NCBI GenBank assembly: GCA_030603605.1
Contig: JAUVXN010000044.1
Span: 1 to 9,644, forward strand
DNA from: Dehalococcoidales bacterium
GTDB lineage: Bacteria > Chloroflexota > Dehalococcoidia > Dehalococcoidales > RBG-16-60-22
Reading direction: 5' to 3'
DNA: 9,644 nucleotides
Positions 1 to 7,014 of this stretch are shown here, in pieces. The position numbers and the translations under genes were made by a program. The notes beneath the pieces are model-generated. The model did not search any database. It saw only the letters and a list, made by a program, of their open reading frames with translations, and was not told the origin of the DNA. Numbering within the stretch: the stretch's first letter is position 1; the number at the start of each line of letters is the position of its first letter.

Positions 1-104
1 CCCGGCCTCACCTGCTCACTTAGCACCCCCAGTATAGTGGCCACAATCCTGCCTGTCTGCCGCATAATAGCAATCTCTCGGTCGGACTTGATAATTATAC
101 TCAC
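1..104 (-). CDS. map: Methionine aminopeptidase, type I, N-terminal fragment (3' end outside window)
   Basis: This enzyme removes the initiator methionine from new proteins in the cytoplasm, using a divalent metal pair. Only the first 34 codons are visible. They read IIIKSDREIAIMRQTGRIVA after a two-residue start, which is the typical opening of bacterial MetAP (a K-S/T-x-x-E-I-x-x-M-R-x-A/T-G helix). The metal-binding residues lie beyond the window edge and cannot be checked. The chosen start is GTG at 102-104, overlapping the adk TGA stop as GTGA, with a G-rich purine stretch (GTGGGGGT) about eight bases upstream. The secY-adk-map order is common in bacteria and supports the call. The overlap suggests translation coupled to adk. 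Family assignment is firm; completeness of the gene is unknown. Confidence 0.9.
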   Translation of the reverse strand, partial: MSIIIKSDREIAIMRQTGRIVATILGVLSEQVRP

Positions 105-757
105 CTAGCCACACCCCCACGAAGAGCTGCAATTATTCTACCCCCCACCCCGTCTATACCCCCCTCTCCATCTACCTCCATCAGCTTACCTGTCTGAGTG
201 TAATAATCAATAAGGGGAGCTGTCTCGGTAAAGTAGACCTGTAACCGCCTCCTAACTGTTTCAACAGTATCATCAGGGCGTTGATATAACTCACCACCAC
301 ACTTATCACATTTACCCCAAATCTTGGGGGGAGAATCAGTAGCATGATATGGCATCTGGCAATTACGACAAATCCAACGCCCACTAAGCCGCTTCAGAAG
401 CTCCTCTTCAGAGACCTTGATATATACCACCCTATCTATAGCCTTAGCCTGCTTAGCTAGGGCTTCATCCAATGCCCTAGTCTGTTCCAGATTCCTGGGG
501 AAGCCATCAAAGACTACCCCAGATTCACAATCTGGAGCCGACATACGCTCAAGAACCATTCCTATTGTTATCTTGTCAGGGACTAGCATCCCCTTCTCCA
601 TATAAGACTTAACCTGTATTCCCAATTCAGTCCCTTGCTCTATTGCCTGGCGAAACAGGTCGCCAGTAGCAATATGAACCAAATTCAGCTTTTGAGCTAC
701 ATATTCAGCCTGTGTTCCCTTACCGGCTCCGGGAGCACCAAATAAAATAATATACAC
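101..757 (-). CDS. adk: Adenylate kinase, long form with zinc-type lid
   Basis: Cytoplasmic enzyme that interconverts ATP + AMP and 2 ADP. The 218-residue protein opens with the P-loop GAPGAGKGT at residues 7-15. It then shows TGDLFR (31-36) of the AMP site, DGFPRN (84-89), and a long lid that begins at GRW (126-128). The lid carries four cysteines, Cys130, Cys133, Cys150 and Cys153, in a C-x2-C-x16-C-x2-C pattern, as in zinc-binding adenylate kinases of Gram-positive bacteria. DD at 162-163 and the following RRRL helix complete the nucleotide site. Length matches the long-lid family (about 210-220). The start is GTG; no better-placed ATG precedes the P-loop. It sits nine bases after secY and overlaps map by four bases, so it is expected to be co-transcribed with both. 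Confidence 0.97.
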   Translation of the reverse strand: MYIILFGAPGAGKGTQAEYVAQKLNLVHIATGDLFRQAIEQGTELGIQVKSYMEKGMLVPDKITIGMVLERMSAPDCESGVVFDGFPRNLEQTRALDEALAKQAKAIDRVVYIKVSEEELLKRLSGRWICRNCQMPYHATDSPPKIWGKCDKCGGELYQRPDDTVETVRRRLQVYFTETAPLIDYYTQTGKLMEVDGEGGIDGVGGRIIAALRGGVAR

Positions 758-763
758 CTTTTA

Positions 764-768
764 CCCCT
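764..768 (-). promoter_or_regulatory. adk ribosome binding site overlapping the secY stop
   Basis: The minus strand reads TAGGGGTAAAAGGTG. The last two bases of the secY TAG stop begin the AGGGG motif, which sits six bases before the GTG start of adk. This supports the GTG start and suggests that ribosomes ending secY can re-initiate on adk. Confidence 0.6.
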
Positions 769-2083
769 ATTTGATAAAGCCTTCATAGCGGCGCATCACT
801 AATTGCGCCTCTATCTGCTTCATAGTATCCAAAACAACACCAACCACAATAAGTAAACCCATGCTGGATAGCTGTATTATCTGAACATTGGTGACCTCTC
901 GAGCCAAGAAGGGAATTATTGCCACCCCGGCTAGAAAAAGAGCTCCCGCCCAGGTAATACGCTTTATAACCTGATTAAGATAATCAGCGGTATGTCTCCC
1001 TGGTCGAATGCCAGGAATAAATCCCCCCTGCCGCTGCAAGGTGCCGGGCAAATCCTGCTGCTGAAAAATCACAAAGGTATAAAAGAAGGCAAAGCCAACC
1101 ACCAAAAGAAAATAGAGCCCCCAGTAAAATAAGCCCATAGGCAGGTCGGCATTAGGACTAAACAGGTTCACAATAGTATTGGCAAAGTTAGGGTCAGCCC
1201 CGGCTGGATTAGCAAAATAGCTGGCTATCATACCAGGGAAGATTACTATGGACATAGCAAAGATAAGGGGTATCATCCCGGCGGTGTTTACCCGCAATGG
1301 AATATGGGTTGAGCCTGATTGCTTGTACATACGACCGCCACGGAACACACTTTTAGCATACTGAACAGGGATACGACGGTGCGCCTCGGTAAAGATAACT
1401 ATTACTACAATAGTGACTAAGGCGATGAGAACGTAAGCTGCCAAACCGCCAAATTGCTCCTTAGCCAGAAAACCTTGCCCAATCATTTCAGGTAAGCCAG
1501 CCACAATGCCGCCAAAGATTATTATAGATATACCATTACCAATACCGTATTCAGTAATAAGCTCACCTAGCCAGACTAAGAACACGGTGCCGGCTACTAT
1601 TGCCAGAACCATAGCTGCCGTTGGTAGGGCTGCAGTGCTAGTGAGAACACCCTCATGCCGGAGCAAGACTATCTGCCCGTAACCGGCGAGACCTGCCATC
1701 GGCACCATTAACCAGTGAGTAATTTGATTAATTTTATTCCTACCCGCTTCTCCTTCCTGAGAAATGGCTTGCAGCCGGGGTATAATGGGCGTTAGCAACA
1801 TCATTATAATTGAAGCGGTTATGTAGGGATAAACCCCCATCGCCGCCACACTGAAATACCTCATGGCACCGCCGCTAAACATGTCAAGCATGCCTAGCAT
1901 TGCATTACGCTCAAATAGCTGCTGTAAGGCGTCAGCGTCCACCCCAGGGAGGGGCACATGAGCTATAAAGCGGAAAACTACCAGCATACACAGGGTAAAG
2001 AGAATTCGGCGCCTTAAATCAGGTAGGCGGAAGGCATCAAACATTGCCTGGAGCAAGCGTGGTCTACTTCGCTCTGGTCGCAT
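767..2083 (-). CDS. secY: Preprotein translocase channel subunit SecY
   Basis: SecY forms the membrane channel through which SecA or the ribosome threads unfolded proteins; it works with SecE and SecG. The 438-residue protein has the ten hydrophobic segments expected, the first at about residues 28-44 and the last at about 402-419. Conserved signatures are present: [11 protein letters not shown] (180-190), RRIPVQYAK (236-244) and [15 protein letters not shown] (262-276) around the large cytoplasmic loops, [11 protein letters not shown] (352-362), and the C-terminal cytoplasmic stretch [17 protein letters not shown] (419-435). An in-frame ATG lies 12 codons upstream at 2119. I prefer ATG 2081-2083 because a strong GGAGGAGG lies six bases before it. 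The gene starts inside the last 20 bases of rplO, suggesting coupling. Length matches the family (about 420-440). Confidence 0.97.
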   Translation of the reverse strand: MRPERSRPRLLQAMFDAFRLPDLRRRILFTLCMLVVFRFIAHVPLPGVDADALQQLFERNAMLGMLDMFSGGAMRYFSVAAMGVYPYITASIIMMLLTPIIPRLQAISQEGEAGRNKINQITHWLMVPMAGLAGYGQIVLLRHEGVLTSTAALPTAAMVLAIVAGTVFLVWLGELITEYGIGNGISIIIFGGIVAGLPEMIGQGFLAKEQFGGLAAYVLIALVTIVVIVIFTEAHRRIPVQYAKSVFRGGRMYKQSGSTHIPLRVNTAGMIPLIFAMSIVIFPGMIASYFANPAGADPNFANTIVNLFSPNADLPMGLFYWGLYFLLVVGFAFFYTFVIFQQQDLPGTLQRQGGFIPGIRPGRHTADYLNQVIKRITWAGALFLAGVAIIPFLAREVTNVQIIQLSSMGLLIVVGVVLDTMKQIEAQLVMRRYEGFIK

Positions 2084-2528
2084 ACCCCACCTCCTCCACT
2101 TCGCCCCCGGCTGCCTCAATCTTGGTTTTAGCCGCCGCCGAGAACCTGTTTGCCTTTACTATAAGGGGATGATTAATATCACCCTCAGCCAGAATCTTAA
2201 TTGGGTGCCGTAGTGATTTCACCACCCCAGCCCCCACCAACCTTTCTGGTGTTACCTCACTCCCAGCCTCAAACATACTGAGCTTGCCTACATTGACAAT
2301 GCTATACTCTACCCTGAAAATATTAGTGAAGCCACGCTTTCTGGGTAAGCGCCTGATTAAAGGCAACTGCCCACCTTCAAAACCGCGGGGTATATTATAG
2401 CCAGAACGAGATTTCTGCCCTTTGCAACCCCGCCCTGAATAGGTGCCATGTCCACTGCTGTCTCCCCGGCCCACTCGCTTCCTGTTCTTCTTAGAGCCAG
2501 GGGCTGGCGAGAGTTTGTCCTGCCTCAC
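2064..2528 (-). CDS. rplO: 50S ribosomal protein L15 (uL15)
   Basis: L15 is a late-assembly protein of the large subunit whose extended N-terminus reaches into 23S rRNA. The 154-residue product shows the hallmark glycine- and arginine-rich N-terminal arm ([21 protein letters not shown], residues 20-40, quoted here in part: [15 protein letters not shown]), then the globular domain with [16 protein letters not shown] (52-67) and a C-terminal AAGGEVEEV (139-147). Length fits the family (about 145-155). It starts with GTG at 2526-2528, overlapping the rpmD TGA stop as GTGA; GGAGGT lies nine bases upstream at 2538-2543. Its last 20 bases hold the start of secY. Confidence 0.97.
   Translation of the reverse strand: MRQDKLSPAPGSKKNRKRVGRGDSSGHGTYSGRGCKGQKSRSGYNIPRGFEGGQLPLIRRLPRKRGFTNIFRVEYSIVNVGKLSMFEAGSEVTPERLVGAGVVKSLRHPIKILAEGDINHPLIVKANRFSAAAKTKIEAAGGEVEEVGYATRAK
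2090..2097 (-). promoter_or_regulatory. secY ribosome binding site inside rplO
   Basis: GGAGGAGG on the minus strand, six bases before the ATG at 2081-2083. It decides between two in-frame secY starts: the upstream ATG at 2119 would place this motif inside secY. The site is wholly inside the rplO coding sequence, where it encodes the glutamates of the L15 C-terminal VEEVG. Confidence 0.75.
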
Positions 2529-2710
2529 GAGCTTTCTACCTCCACCTTAACTAGATGCCTCACCTTGTTAATCATGCCCCGAATTGAGACTGAATCATGG
2601 TGAGTAACACTCTGGTTTAACCGATGAAGACCAAGAGCCTTCAGGGTTCTCTTCTGGTCCTCAGCGTAGCCAATACTACTTTTGACCCAGGTAACACATA
2701 GCTTAGCCAT
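2525..2710 (-). CDS. rpmD: 50S ribosomal protein L30 (uL30)
   Basis: L30 is a small large-subunit protein. The 61-residue product has the family pattern: [23 protein letters not shown] (residues 6-28; key part [19 protein letters not shown]), then [19 protein letters not shown] (30-48) and a C-terminal strand HLVKVEV. Length is normal (about 58-62). I chose ATG 2708-2710 (protein starts MAKL) over an in-frame ATG six codons upstream, because GAGGTGG at 2717-2723 sits six bases before it and L30 proteins begin close to this point. It overlaps the rpsE stop by eight bases and the rplO start by four. Confidence 0.95.
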   Translation of the reverse strand: MAKLCVTWVKSSIGYAEDQKRTLKALGLHRLNQSVTHHDSVSIRGMINKVRHLVKVEVESS

Positions 2711-3227
2711 TAGACGCCACCTCTTCAACCTTGACGGCTGGCTTACGTTTGGCTAATTCCTCCTGCGGGTCTTTAAGCTGGCTGAGGGCAAGCATCGTTG
2801 CCTTAGCCATATTAATCCTATTTGAACTACCCAGCGACTTAGTCAGAATATCCTTAATCCCAGCTGCCTCAAGCACAGCTCGGATACTACCACCAGCAAT
2901 GATGCCTGTACCTGGTCCGGCTGGTTTTAGCAAGACCTTGGCTGCCCCAAATTTAACCCTCATTTCATAGGGAATAGTAGTCCCAGCTAACGGCACTTTA
3001 ATCAAATTCTTTCTGGCAATAGCGCCACCCTTGCTAATCGCCCCTGGCACCGCATTAGCCTTACCGACACCGATACCTACATATCCATTACCATCCCCAG
3101 TTACCACCAGGGCACTAAAACTGATGCGTCTCCCTTCTTTCACTACTTTAGACACACGATTAATATAGACCAGCTTGTCATTCAGTGCCAGTTCTGTTGG
3201 GTCTATCTTGCTTACCAACCCCTTCAT
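2703..3227 (-). CDS. rpsE: 30S ribosomal protein S5 (uS5)
   Basis: S5 lies at the mRNA entry side of the small subunit and affects decoding accuracy. The 174-residue protein has both family domains. The N-terminal double-stranded-RNA-binding-like domain spans about residues 18-82 ([20 protein letters not shown], then [14 protein letters not shown] at 44-57). The C-terminal domain spans about 90-155 ([20 protein letters not shown] at 101-120, then [15 protein letters not shown] at 130-144). The last 20 residues are a charged tail. Length is within the normal range (about 165-175). The ATG at 3225-3227 matches the usual distance to the first domain, but its nearest good Shine-Dalgarno is unusually far (15 bases). 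It follows rplR by 20 bases and shares the bases ATGGCTAA with rpmD. Confidence 0.97.
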   Translation of the reverse strand: MKGLVSKIDPTELALNDKLVYINRVSKVVKEGRRISFSALVVTGDGNGYVGIGVGKANAVPGAISKGGAIARKNLIKVPLAGTTIPYEMRVKFGAAKVLLKPAGPGTGIIAGGSIRAVLEAAGIKDILTKSLGSSNRINMAKATMLALSQLKDPQEELAKRKPAVKVEEVASNG

Positions 3228-3242
3228 CTATCTTAAAACCAT

Positions 3243-3249
3243 CCTCCTT
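3243..3249 (-). promoter_or_regulatory. rpsE Shine-Dalgarno with unusually long spacer
   Basis: The minus strand carries AAGGAGG, overlapping the rplR TAA stop (TAAGGAGG). The rpsE ATG is 15 bases further on, twice the usual spacing. Between them lies a four-codon reading frame, ATG at 3240-3242 to TAG at 3228-3230, whose stop directly abuts the rpsE ATG. The long spacing is seen directly; any regulatory meaning is a guess. Confidence 0.5.
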
Positions 3250-3613
3250 AAAATTTCAATCCCTCCCGCCGAGCTGCCTCAGCTAAGGCTTTAACCCGGC
3301 CGTGGTATTTGTATCCGCCGCGGTCAAAAACCACCTGGTTTATCCCTTTACTCAAGGCTCGCTTAGCTACCAGAGAACCGACAAGTTCTGCCTTAGCCAC
3401 CTTTACTTTGCCAACTGCCCCGTCTTTCATTTCTGGGTCGAGGGTTGAGGCAGAGGTTAGCGTGTGCCCTTGCGAATCATCAACAACCTGAGCATAAATA
3501 TGGTTCAAGCTACGGAAAACGCACAAACGGGGTCTAGAGATTGTGCCTTCCACCTTGGCTCTGACCCGACGGTGTCTTCTAATACGAGCTACCTTTAGCT
3601 CACTTTTACCCAT
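3248..3613 (-). CDS. rplR: 50S ribosomal protein L18 (uL18)
   Basis: L18 binds 5S rRNA and helps dock the central protuberance with L5. The 121-residue protein has the basic N-terminal arm ([16 protein letters not shown], residues 8-23), [20 protein letters not shown] (27-46), and the strongly conserved C-terminal part [20 protein letters not shown] (95-114) ending in GLKF. Length is normal. Its ATG shares one base with the rplF stop (TAATG), and GAGG about seven bases upstream serves as the binding site. The one-base overlap is a classic coupling arrangement. Confidence 0.97.
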   Translation of the reverse strand: MGKSELKVARIRRHRRVRAKVEGTISRPRLCVFRSLNHIYAQVVDDSQGHTLTSASTLDPEMKDGAVGKVKVAKAELVGSLVAKRALSKGINQVVFDRGGYKYHGRVKALAEAARREGLKF

Positions 3614-4167
3614 TACTCCCTCATACCTATCGTCTTACCTGCCTTACCGGCTTTAAGGTGAACTAACTCTCCAGCATATCTAATGCCCTTACCTTTATAA
3701 GCATCAGGGGGACGAATAGCCCGAATTTTAGCTGCCATCTCGCCAACCACTTCCTTATCAATCCCCATAACCTTAATACGATTTGTCCCCTCCACAGCCA
3801 GGGAGACACCCGGCAACGGTGATACCTCCACGGGATGTGAAAACCCGACACGAATTACCAACCCGTCCTCTGCTTTTTCAACCCGATAACCCACCCCTAC
3901 TATTTCAAGGTTCTTCTCAAAGCCGCTAGTTACCCCCCCCACCATGTTAGCTAAAAGGCTTCGGGTTAATCCGTGCAAGGAACGATGCACCTTACTATCA
4001 CTAGGTCGTGACACCATCAAGCTATTATTGTCTAGGCTAATAGACATATCGGGATTAAAATGACGACGGAGCTCCCCTTTAGGTCCGGTTACAGTGACCC
4101 CATCCTGCTTAATATCCACCACCACACCCTCTGGCACAGTTATAGGCATTCGTCCTACTCTAGACAT
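3613..4167 (-). CDS. rplF: 50S ribosomal protein L6 (uL6)
   Basis: L6 binds 23S rRNA near the sarcin-ricin loop and the factor-binding site. The 184-residue protein begins [14 protein letters not shown] and repeats the two related L6 folds, with [12 protein letters not shown] (24-35) in the first and [20 protein letters not shown] (135-154) followed by [11 protein letters not shown] (157-167) in the second. The last stretch, KAGKAGK, is typical. Length is as expected (about 180). The start ATG at 4165-4167 is preceded by GGAGAG. It lies 21 bases after rpsH and overlaps rplR by one base. Confidence 0.97.
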   Translation of the reverse strand: MSRVGRMPITVPEGVVVDIKQDGVTVTGPKGELRRHFNPDMSISLDNNSLMVSRPSDSKVHRSLHGLTRSLLANMVGGVTSGFEKNLEIVGVGYRVEKAEDGLVIRVGFSHPVEVSPLPGVSLAVEGTNRIKVMGIDKEVVGEMAAKIRAIRPPDAYKGKGIRYAGELVHLKAGKAGKTIGMRE

Positions 4168-4188
4168 AATTACTCTCCAAATATTGGT

Positions 4189-4590
4189 CTACCACACATA
4201 GCATAAAAGCTCACCGCCAATCCCTTGGCGCCAGGCTTGCTGTCCTGCCATCACACCCTTAGATGTAGACAGAATAGCAATACCCAAACCACCATAAACA
4301 CGGGGGATTTCCTTCCGCTGAACATGCACCCTTAGCCCAGGCTTGCTTACTCGCTCCAACCCAGAAAGGACTGGCTGATTTTTATCACCGTATTTGAGAT
4401 AAATCCTAATTACGCGGTGCGTCTTGCCCCTAACCACCTCATAATCATTAATCAAACCCTCCTCTTTAAGGATGCCAGCAATGCCCAGCTTCATCCGCGA
4501 GGCTGGTATCAACACAGAATCATGCCTCGCCATGATGGCGTTGCGTATTCGGGTTAGCATATCGGCTATTGGGTCAGAGATAGTCACCAT
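4189..4590 (-). CDS. rpsH: 30S ribosomal protein S8 (uS8)
   Basis: S8 is a primary 16S rRNA binder in the platform of the small subunit; in Escherichia coli it also represses the spc operon, but I see no copy of such an RNA site here. The 133-residue protein shows [14 protein letters not shown] (5-18), [12 protein letters not shown] (23-34), [22 protein letters not shown] (85-106) and the diagnostic STSKGVM (108-114) with GGELLCYVW at the end. Length is normal. The start is uncertain by one codon: ATG 4588-4590 is only a few bases from AAGGGGG, and the next codon is GTG, which has better spacing. The gap to rpsN, 27 bases, is the longest in the window. Confidence 0.97.
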   Translation of the reverse strand: MVTISDPIADMLTRIRNAIMARHDSVLIPASRMKLGIAGILKEEGLINDYEVVRGKTHRVIRIYLKYGDKNQPVLSGLERVSKPGLRVHVQRKEIPRVYGGLGIAILSTSKGVMAGQQAWRQGIGGELLCYVW

Positions 4591-4617
4591 TACCCCCTTA
4601 TTCTATACTCATTCTAG

Positions 4618-4803
4618 TTACCAGCTTGATTTTCTCACCCCGGGAATCTGGCCGGCGAGAGCCAGACTACGAAAGCAAATACGACACAGGCCAAACTTAC
4701 GAATATAGGCACGAGGCCGGCCACACAAGTAACACCGATTATGCTGCTGCACTCCATATTTGGCCGGACGCTCTGATTTTATAATTTTTGACTTCTTAGC
4801 CAT
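4618..4803 (-). CDS. rpsN: 30S ribosomal protein S14, zinc-binding short type (uS14)
   Basis: S14 sits in the head of the small subunit beside S3 and S10. The 61-residue product is the short C+ form (rpsZ type), with Cys24, Cys27, Cys40 and Cys43 in a C-x2-C-x12-C-x2-C zinc ribbon ([20 protein letters not shown]). It ends [11 protein letters not shown], as the family does. ATG 4801-4803 (MAKKS) is chosen over an in-frame ATG four codons earlier because GGAGG at 4809-4813 lies five bases before it. The start overlaps the rplE stop by eight bases as ATGGCTAA. Confidence 0.97.
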   Translation of the reverse strand: MAKKSKIIKSERPAKYGVQQHNRCYLCGRPRAYIRKFGLCRICFRSLALAGQIPGVRKSSW

Positions 4804-5353
4804 CCCCACCTCCATTCTGGATGAAAGGCATACCTAATAACCCCAACAGGTGTCTGCCCTCCTCGTCTGTTTTAGCCGTAGTGATAATTGCTACTTCTAG
4901 CCCCCGCGGCTTGTCTATCTTCTCATAATCTATTTCAGGAAAGATGATTTGCTCCTTAAGCCCCAAGGTGTAGTTGCCCCGGCCATCAAAAGAGTTTGGG
5001 GAAACCCCCTGAAACTCGCGCATACGGGGTAAGACAGCATTTACTAGCTTGTCAAAAAAGTCATACATGTGTTCCCCTCGCAGGGTTACCTTTAACCCAA
5101 TAGGCATCCCTGACCTCAACTTAAAGGAAGCAATAGACTTCTTAGCCCGAGTAATCACCGGGTGTTGCCCTGAAATAGCCACCAAGTCCTTCTCAGCTGC
5201 TTCCAGAGCCTTGGCATTCTGAATTGCCTCTCCCACGCCAATATTAAGCACCATCTTTTCCAGACGGGGCACCTGCATTATATTTTTATAGCCACAAAGC
5301 TCCATCAGGCTGGGAATAATCTCTTTTCTATACCTTTCCTTCAATCGTGACAT
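4796..5353 (-). CDS. rplE: 50S ribosomal protein L5 (uL5)
   Basis: L5 carries 5S rRNA into the central protuberance and contacts the P-site tRNA. The 185-residue protein shows [18 protein letters not shown] (26-43), the central block [19 protein letters not shown] (58-76) followed by [12 protein letters not shown] (78-89), and [21 protein letters not shown] (92-112; key residues MYDF and LPR). The C-terminal [11 protein letters not shown] is also typical. Length is normal (about 180). The stop codon of rplX directly precedes the ATG (TAAATG), with GAGG about 11 bases upstream inside rplX. The final three codons overlap rpsN. Confidence 0.97.
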   Translation of the reverse strand: MSRLKERYRKEIIPSLMELCGYKNIMQVPRLEKMVLNIGVGEAIQNAKALEAAEKDLVAISGQHPVITRAKKSIASFKLRSGMPIGLKVTLRGEHMYDFFDKLVNAVLPRMREFQGVSPNSFDGRGNYTLGLKEQIIFPEIDYEKIDKPRGLEVAIITTAKTDEEGRHLLGLLGMPFIQNGGGDG

Positions 5354-5665
5354 TTAATCAATTACCTCGCCGCAAGAGCAACAGAACCGAACTTTCTTAC
5401 CATCTTTCAAAAAACGGAAACCAACGCGGGTAGGCTGATTACACTTACCGCACAGTAGCATAACATTTGACATATGAATCGGTGCCTCCCGCTCTATTAT
5501 GCCGGCTTGTCTAACCTGACCCCTTGCCCGGGTATGCCTTTTGATAAAGTTGATACCTTCAACAAGTAGTTGCTCATCCTTAGGGTAAGCAAGGCGCACC
5601 TTGCCCCTTTTACCTCTATCCTTGCCGGCAATAACGAGTACAGTATCGTTTTTTCTAATCTTCAC
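5354..5665 (-). CDS. rplX: 50S ribosomal protein L24 (uL24) with four-cysteine C-terminal motif
   Basis: L24 starts assembly of the large subunit and lies near the exit tunnel. The 103-residue protein has the KOW motif at the N-terminus (KNDTVLVIAGKDRGKRGKV, residues 5-23), then GINFIKRHTR (37-46). The C-terminal region has Cys72, Cys75, Cys95 and Cys98 (CGKC and CCSC), a zinc-ribbon-like arrangement found in many bacterial L24 proteins; an extra Cys96 sits inside the second pair. The start is GTG at 5663-5665 with GAGG about ten bases before it, partly inside the rplN stop (TGAGG). It follows rplN by 12 bases. Confidence 0.96.
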   Translation of the reverse strand: MKIRKNDTVLVIAGKDRGKRGKVRLAYPKDEQLLVEGINFIKRHTRARGQVRQAGIIEREAPIHMSNVMLLCGKCNQPTRVGFRFLKDGKKVRFCCSCGEVID

Positions 5666-5677
5666 AGCCCGTTTTCC

Positions 5678-6046
5678 TCACAAAACCTCAGGTGCCAGCG
5701 ATATAATCTTGGTAAAATTTTTCTCTCTCAGCTCCCTGGCTACTGGCCCAAATATTCGGGTTCCTCTAGGGTTATTTTTATCGGAGAGAATCACGGCAGC
5801 ATTCTCATCAAACCTAATATAAGAGCCATCGGGACGCCGATACGGCTGAGCGCAGCGAACGATAACCGCTCTGACTACCTCCCCCTTCTTTACCAATGCC
5901 GCTGGAGTTGCTTTTTTTACTGAAGCCACAATGACATCACCCACCCGAGCATATCTCTTACCCGAGCCACCCAGCACATTAATGCACAAAATCTGCCGGG
6001 CGCCGGTATTATCTGCTATCTTAAGTCTGGTTTCTTTCTGAATCAT
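5678..6046 (-). CDS. rplN: 50S ribosomal protein L14 (uL14)
   Basis: L14 lies on the subunit interface and forms bridges with 16S rRNA. At 122 residues it has exactly the usual family length. It opens [20 protein letters not shown], and contains [13 protein letters not shown] (36-48), [12 protein letters not shown] (53-64) and the conserved [20 protein letters not shown] (78-97) with [10 protein letters not shown] (98-107). The ATG at 6044-6046 is preceded by AGGG about nine bases away. It lies 23 bases after rpsQ and starts the set of genes that forms the spc operon in enterobacteria; here no promoter is visible in that gap. Confidence 0.98.
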   Translation of the reverse strand: MIQKETRLKIADNTGARQILCINVLGGSGKRYARVGDVIVASVKKATPAALVKKGEVVRAVIVRCAQPYRRPDGSYIRFDENAAVILSDKNNPRGTRIFGPVARELREKNFTKIISLAPEVL

Positions 6047-6069
6047 ATCATTTTACCCTGAAACTAATT

Positions 6070-6351
6070 TCAGATTATTTCCTTAGGTTGAACCTCCACT
6101 ACCTCTCTCTTGGTTATTATCTCAGCTACTCGCCACCGCTTCTCTTTCGACAGGGGACGCGTTTCTATAATCTTTACTGTATCCCCTAGCCTACACTCAT
6201 TTTTTTCATCATGAGCCTTATACTTAACCGCTCTCCTGATAGTCTTCTTATATAGCGGATGATGCCTGAGTGTTTCTACACTCACCACTACCGTCTTATC
6301 CATCTTATTACTCAGCACACGGCCGACCCTGGTTTTGTGTTTCTTCTCCAT
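6070..6351 (-). CDS. rpsQ: 30S ribosomal protein S17 (uS17)
   Basis: S17 is an early-binding small-subunit protein with an OB fold. The 93-residue product shows [19 protein letters not shown] (8-26), [19 protein letters not shown] (31-49), and [18 protein letters not shown] (56-73), the usual run of S17 signatures. About ten residues at the C-terminus ([10 protein letters not shown]) extend past the conserved fold, as in many bacteria. The ATG is 11 bases after the rpmC stop, and AGGG lies about ten bases before it. Confidence 0.97.
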   Translation of the reverse strand: MEKKHKTRVGRVLSNKMDKTVVVSVETLRHHPLYKKTIRRAVKYKAHDEKNECRLGDTVKIIETRPLSKEKRWRVAEIITKREVVEVQPKEII

Positions 6352-6362
6352 AGACTCAAACC

Positions 6363-6560
6363 CTACCTTATCCCTAGCTCCCTTTCCCTTATTATGGTCT
6401 TCAGCCTGGCAATCTCCCTTTTCACCCTCCGAATTTCACGGTGGTTTACCAACTGCTTGGTGGCCAGGCGAAAGCGAAGGTTAAAAAGCTCCTCATGAGC
6501 TGCCTCCAATTGTTCTGCCAACGCCTTGGGCTTGAGAGCCCGAATTTCCTTAACCTTCAA
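6363..6560 (-). CDS. rpmC: 50S ribosomal protein L29 (uL29), TTG start
   Basis: L29 lies by the tunnel exit, near where SRP and trigger factor dock. The 65-residue protein is the expected two-helix hairpin: [20 protein letters not shown], then [17 protein letters not shown] (23-39) and [20 protein letters not shown] (41-60). The start codon is TTG at 6558-6560; no ATG or GTG is available nearby, and AAGGAG at 6571-6576 lies ten bases upstream. The first 11 bases overlap the end of rplP, so the binding site is within rplP codons. Confidence 0.95.
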   Translation of the reverse strand: MKVKEIRALKPKALAEQLEAAHEELFNLRFRLATKQLVNHREIRRVKREIARLKTIIRERELGIR

Positions 6561-7014
6561 CTTGCGCTAGCTCCTTCCCTACAGAATCACTATCAACGAT
6601 TATCCCTTTTCCCCCTAACACAAATTTGGTGTGTATAGGCAGCTTATATGAAGCCAGGTGCATCGCCTCTCTAGCCATTTCCTCACTAACACCTCTCATC
6701 TCAAACAGAATTCTCCCCGGCTTGACCACAGCTACCCAATGGTCTGGAGGACCTTTACCCCCACCCATACGGGTCTCAGCCGGCTTCTTGGTAACTGGTT
6801 TATCAGGGAAAATGCGTATCCAGACCTGGCCACTACGGCGAATATAACGAGTCATAGCCCGCCGGGCTGCTTCAATCTGCCGGCTGGTGAGCCAGGCAGA
6901 CTCTAGCGCCTGCAAACCATAATCACCAAAAACAACCGCATTCCCTACCTGGGCTCTACCCCGACGGTGTCCTTTATGAGTCTTGCGGTATTTCACCCGC
7001 TTGGGTTGTACCAT
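6550..7014 (-). CDS. rplP: 50S ribosomal protein L16 (uL16), slightly extended C-terminus
   Basis: L16 is a late-assembly protein near the A site and peptidyl transferase centre. The 154-residue product has the family N-terminus ([20 protein letters not shown]), [20 protein letters not shown] (41-60), [20 protein letters not shown] (69-88) with the conserved arginine at residue 82, and [12 protein letters not shown] (121-132), where most L16 proteins end. About 20 further residues ([20 protein letters not shown]) follow, giving 154 against a usual 137-147. ATG 7012-7014 has GAGGAG four bases upstream. Unusually, both ends overlap neighbours: 41 bases with rpsC and 11 bases with rpmC. Confidence 0.96.
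   Translation of the reverse strand: MVQPKRVKYRKTHKGHRRGRAQVGNAVVFGDYGLQALESAWLTSRQIEAARRAMTRYIRRSGQVWIRIFPDKPVTKKPAETRMGGGKGPPDHWVAVVKPGRILFEMRGVSEEMAREAMHLASYKLPIHTKFVLGGKGIIVDSDSVGKELAQVEG

Noticed and set aside
315..329. Inverted repeat CCCCAA-ATC-TTGGGG considered as a terminator
   Set aside because: It lies inside adk, over codons of the zinc lid, has a three-base loop and a six-base stem, and is not followed by a T-run in the direction of transcription.
2084..2119. A 12-residue N-terminal extension of SecY from the upstream ATG at 2117-2119
   Set aside because: The GGAGGAGG site at 2090-2097 fits the ATG at 2081-2083, and the extra residues ([12 protein letters not shown]) do not resemble SecY N-termini.
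2711..2728. Six extra N-terminal residues on L30 (MKRWRL)
   Set aside because: A good binding site with six-base spacing points to the ATG at 2708-2710, and the family starts there.
5354..5380. An S8 autoregulatory RNA site near the rplX/rplE junction, as in Escherichia coli
   Set aside because: I could not recognise the characteristic S8-binding hairpin; the genes abut directly. Covariance-model search of this junction would settle it.
5570..5923. Plus-strand open frames of 60-120 codons opposite the ribosomal genes (for example 5570-5923, 6626-6847, 2731-2970)
   Set aside because: They lie antisense to firmly identified ribosomal proteins, match no family I know, and lack binding sites.
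6047..6069. A promoter or operon boundary before rplN, where the spc operon starts in enterobacteria
   Set aside because: The gap is only 23 bases and I see no paired -35 and -10 boxes; the genes appear to be read through.
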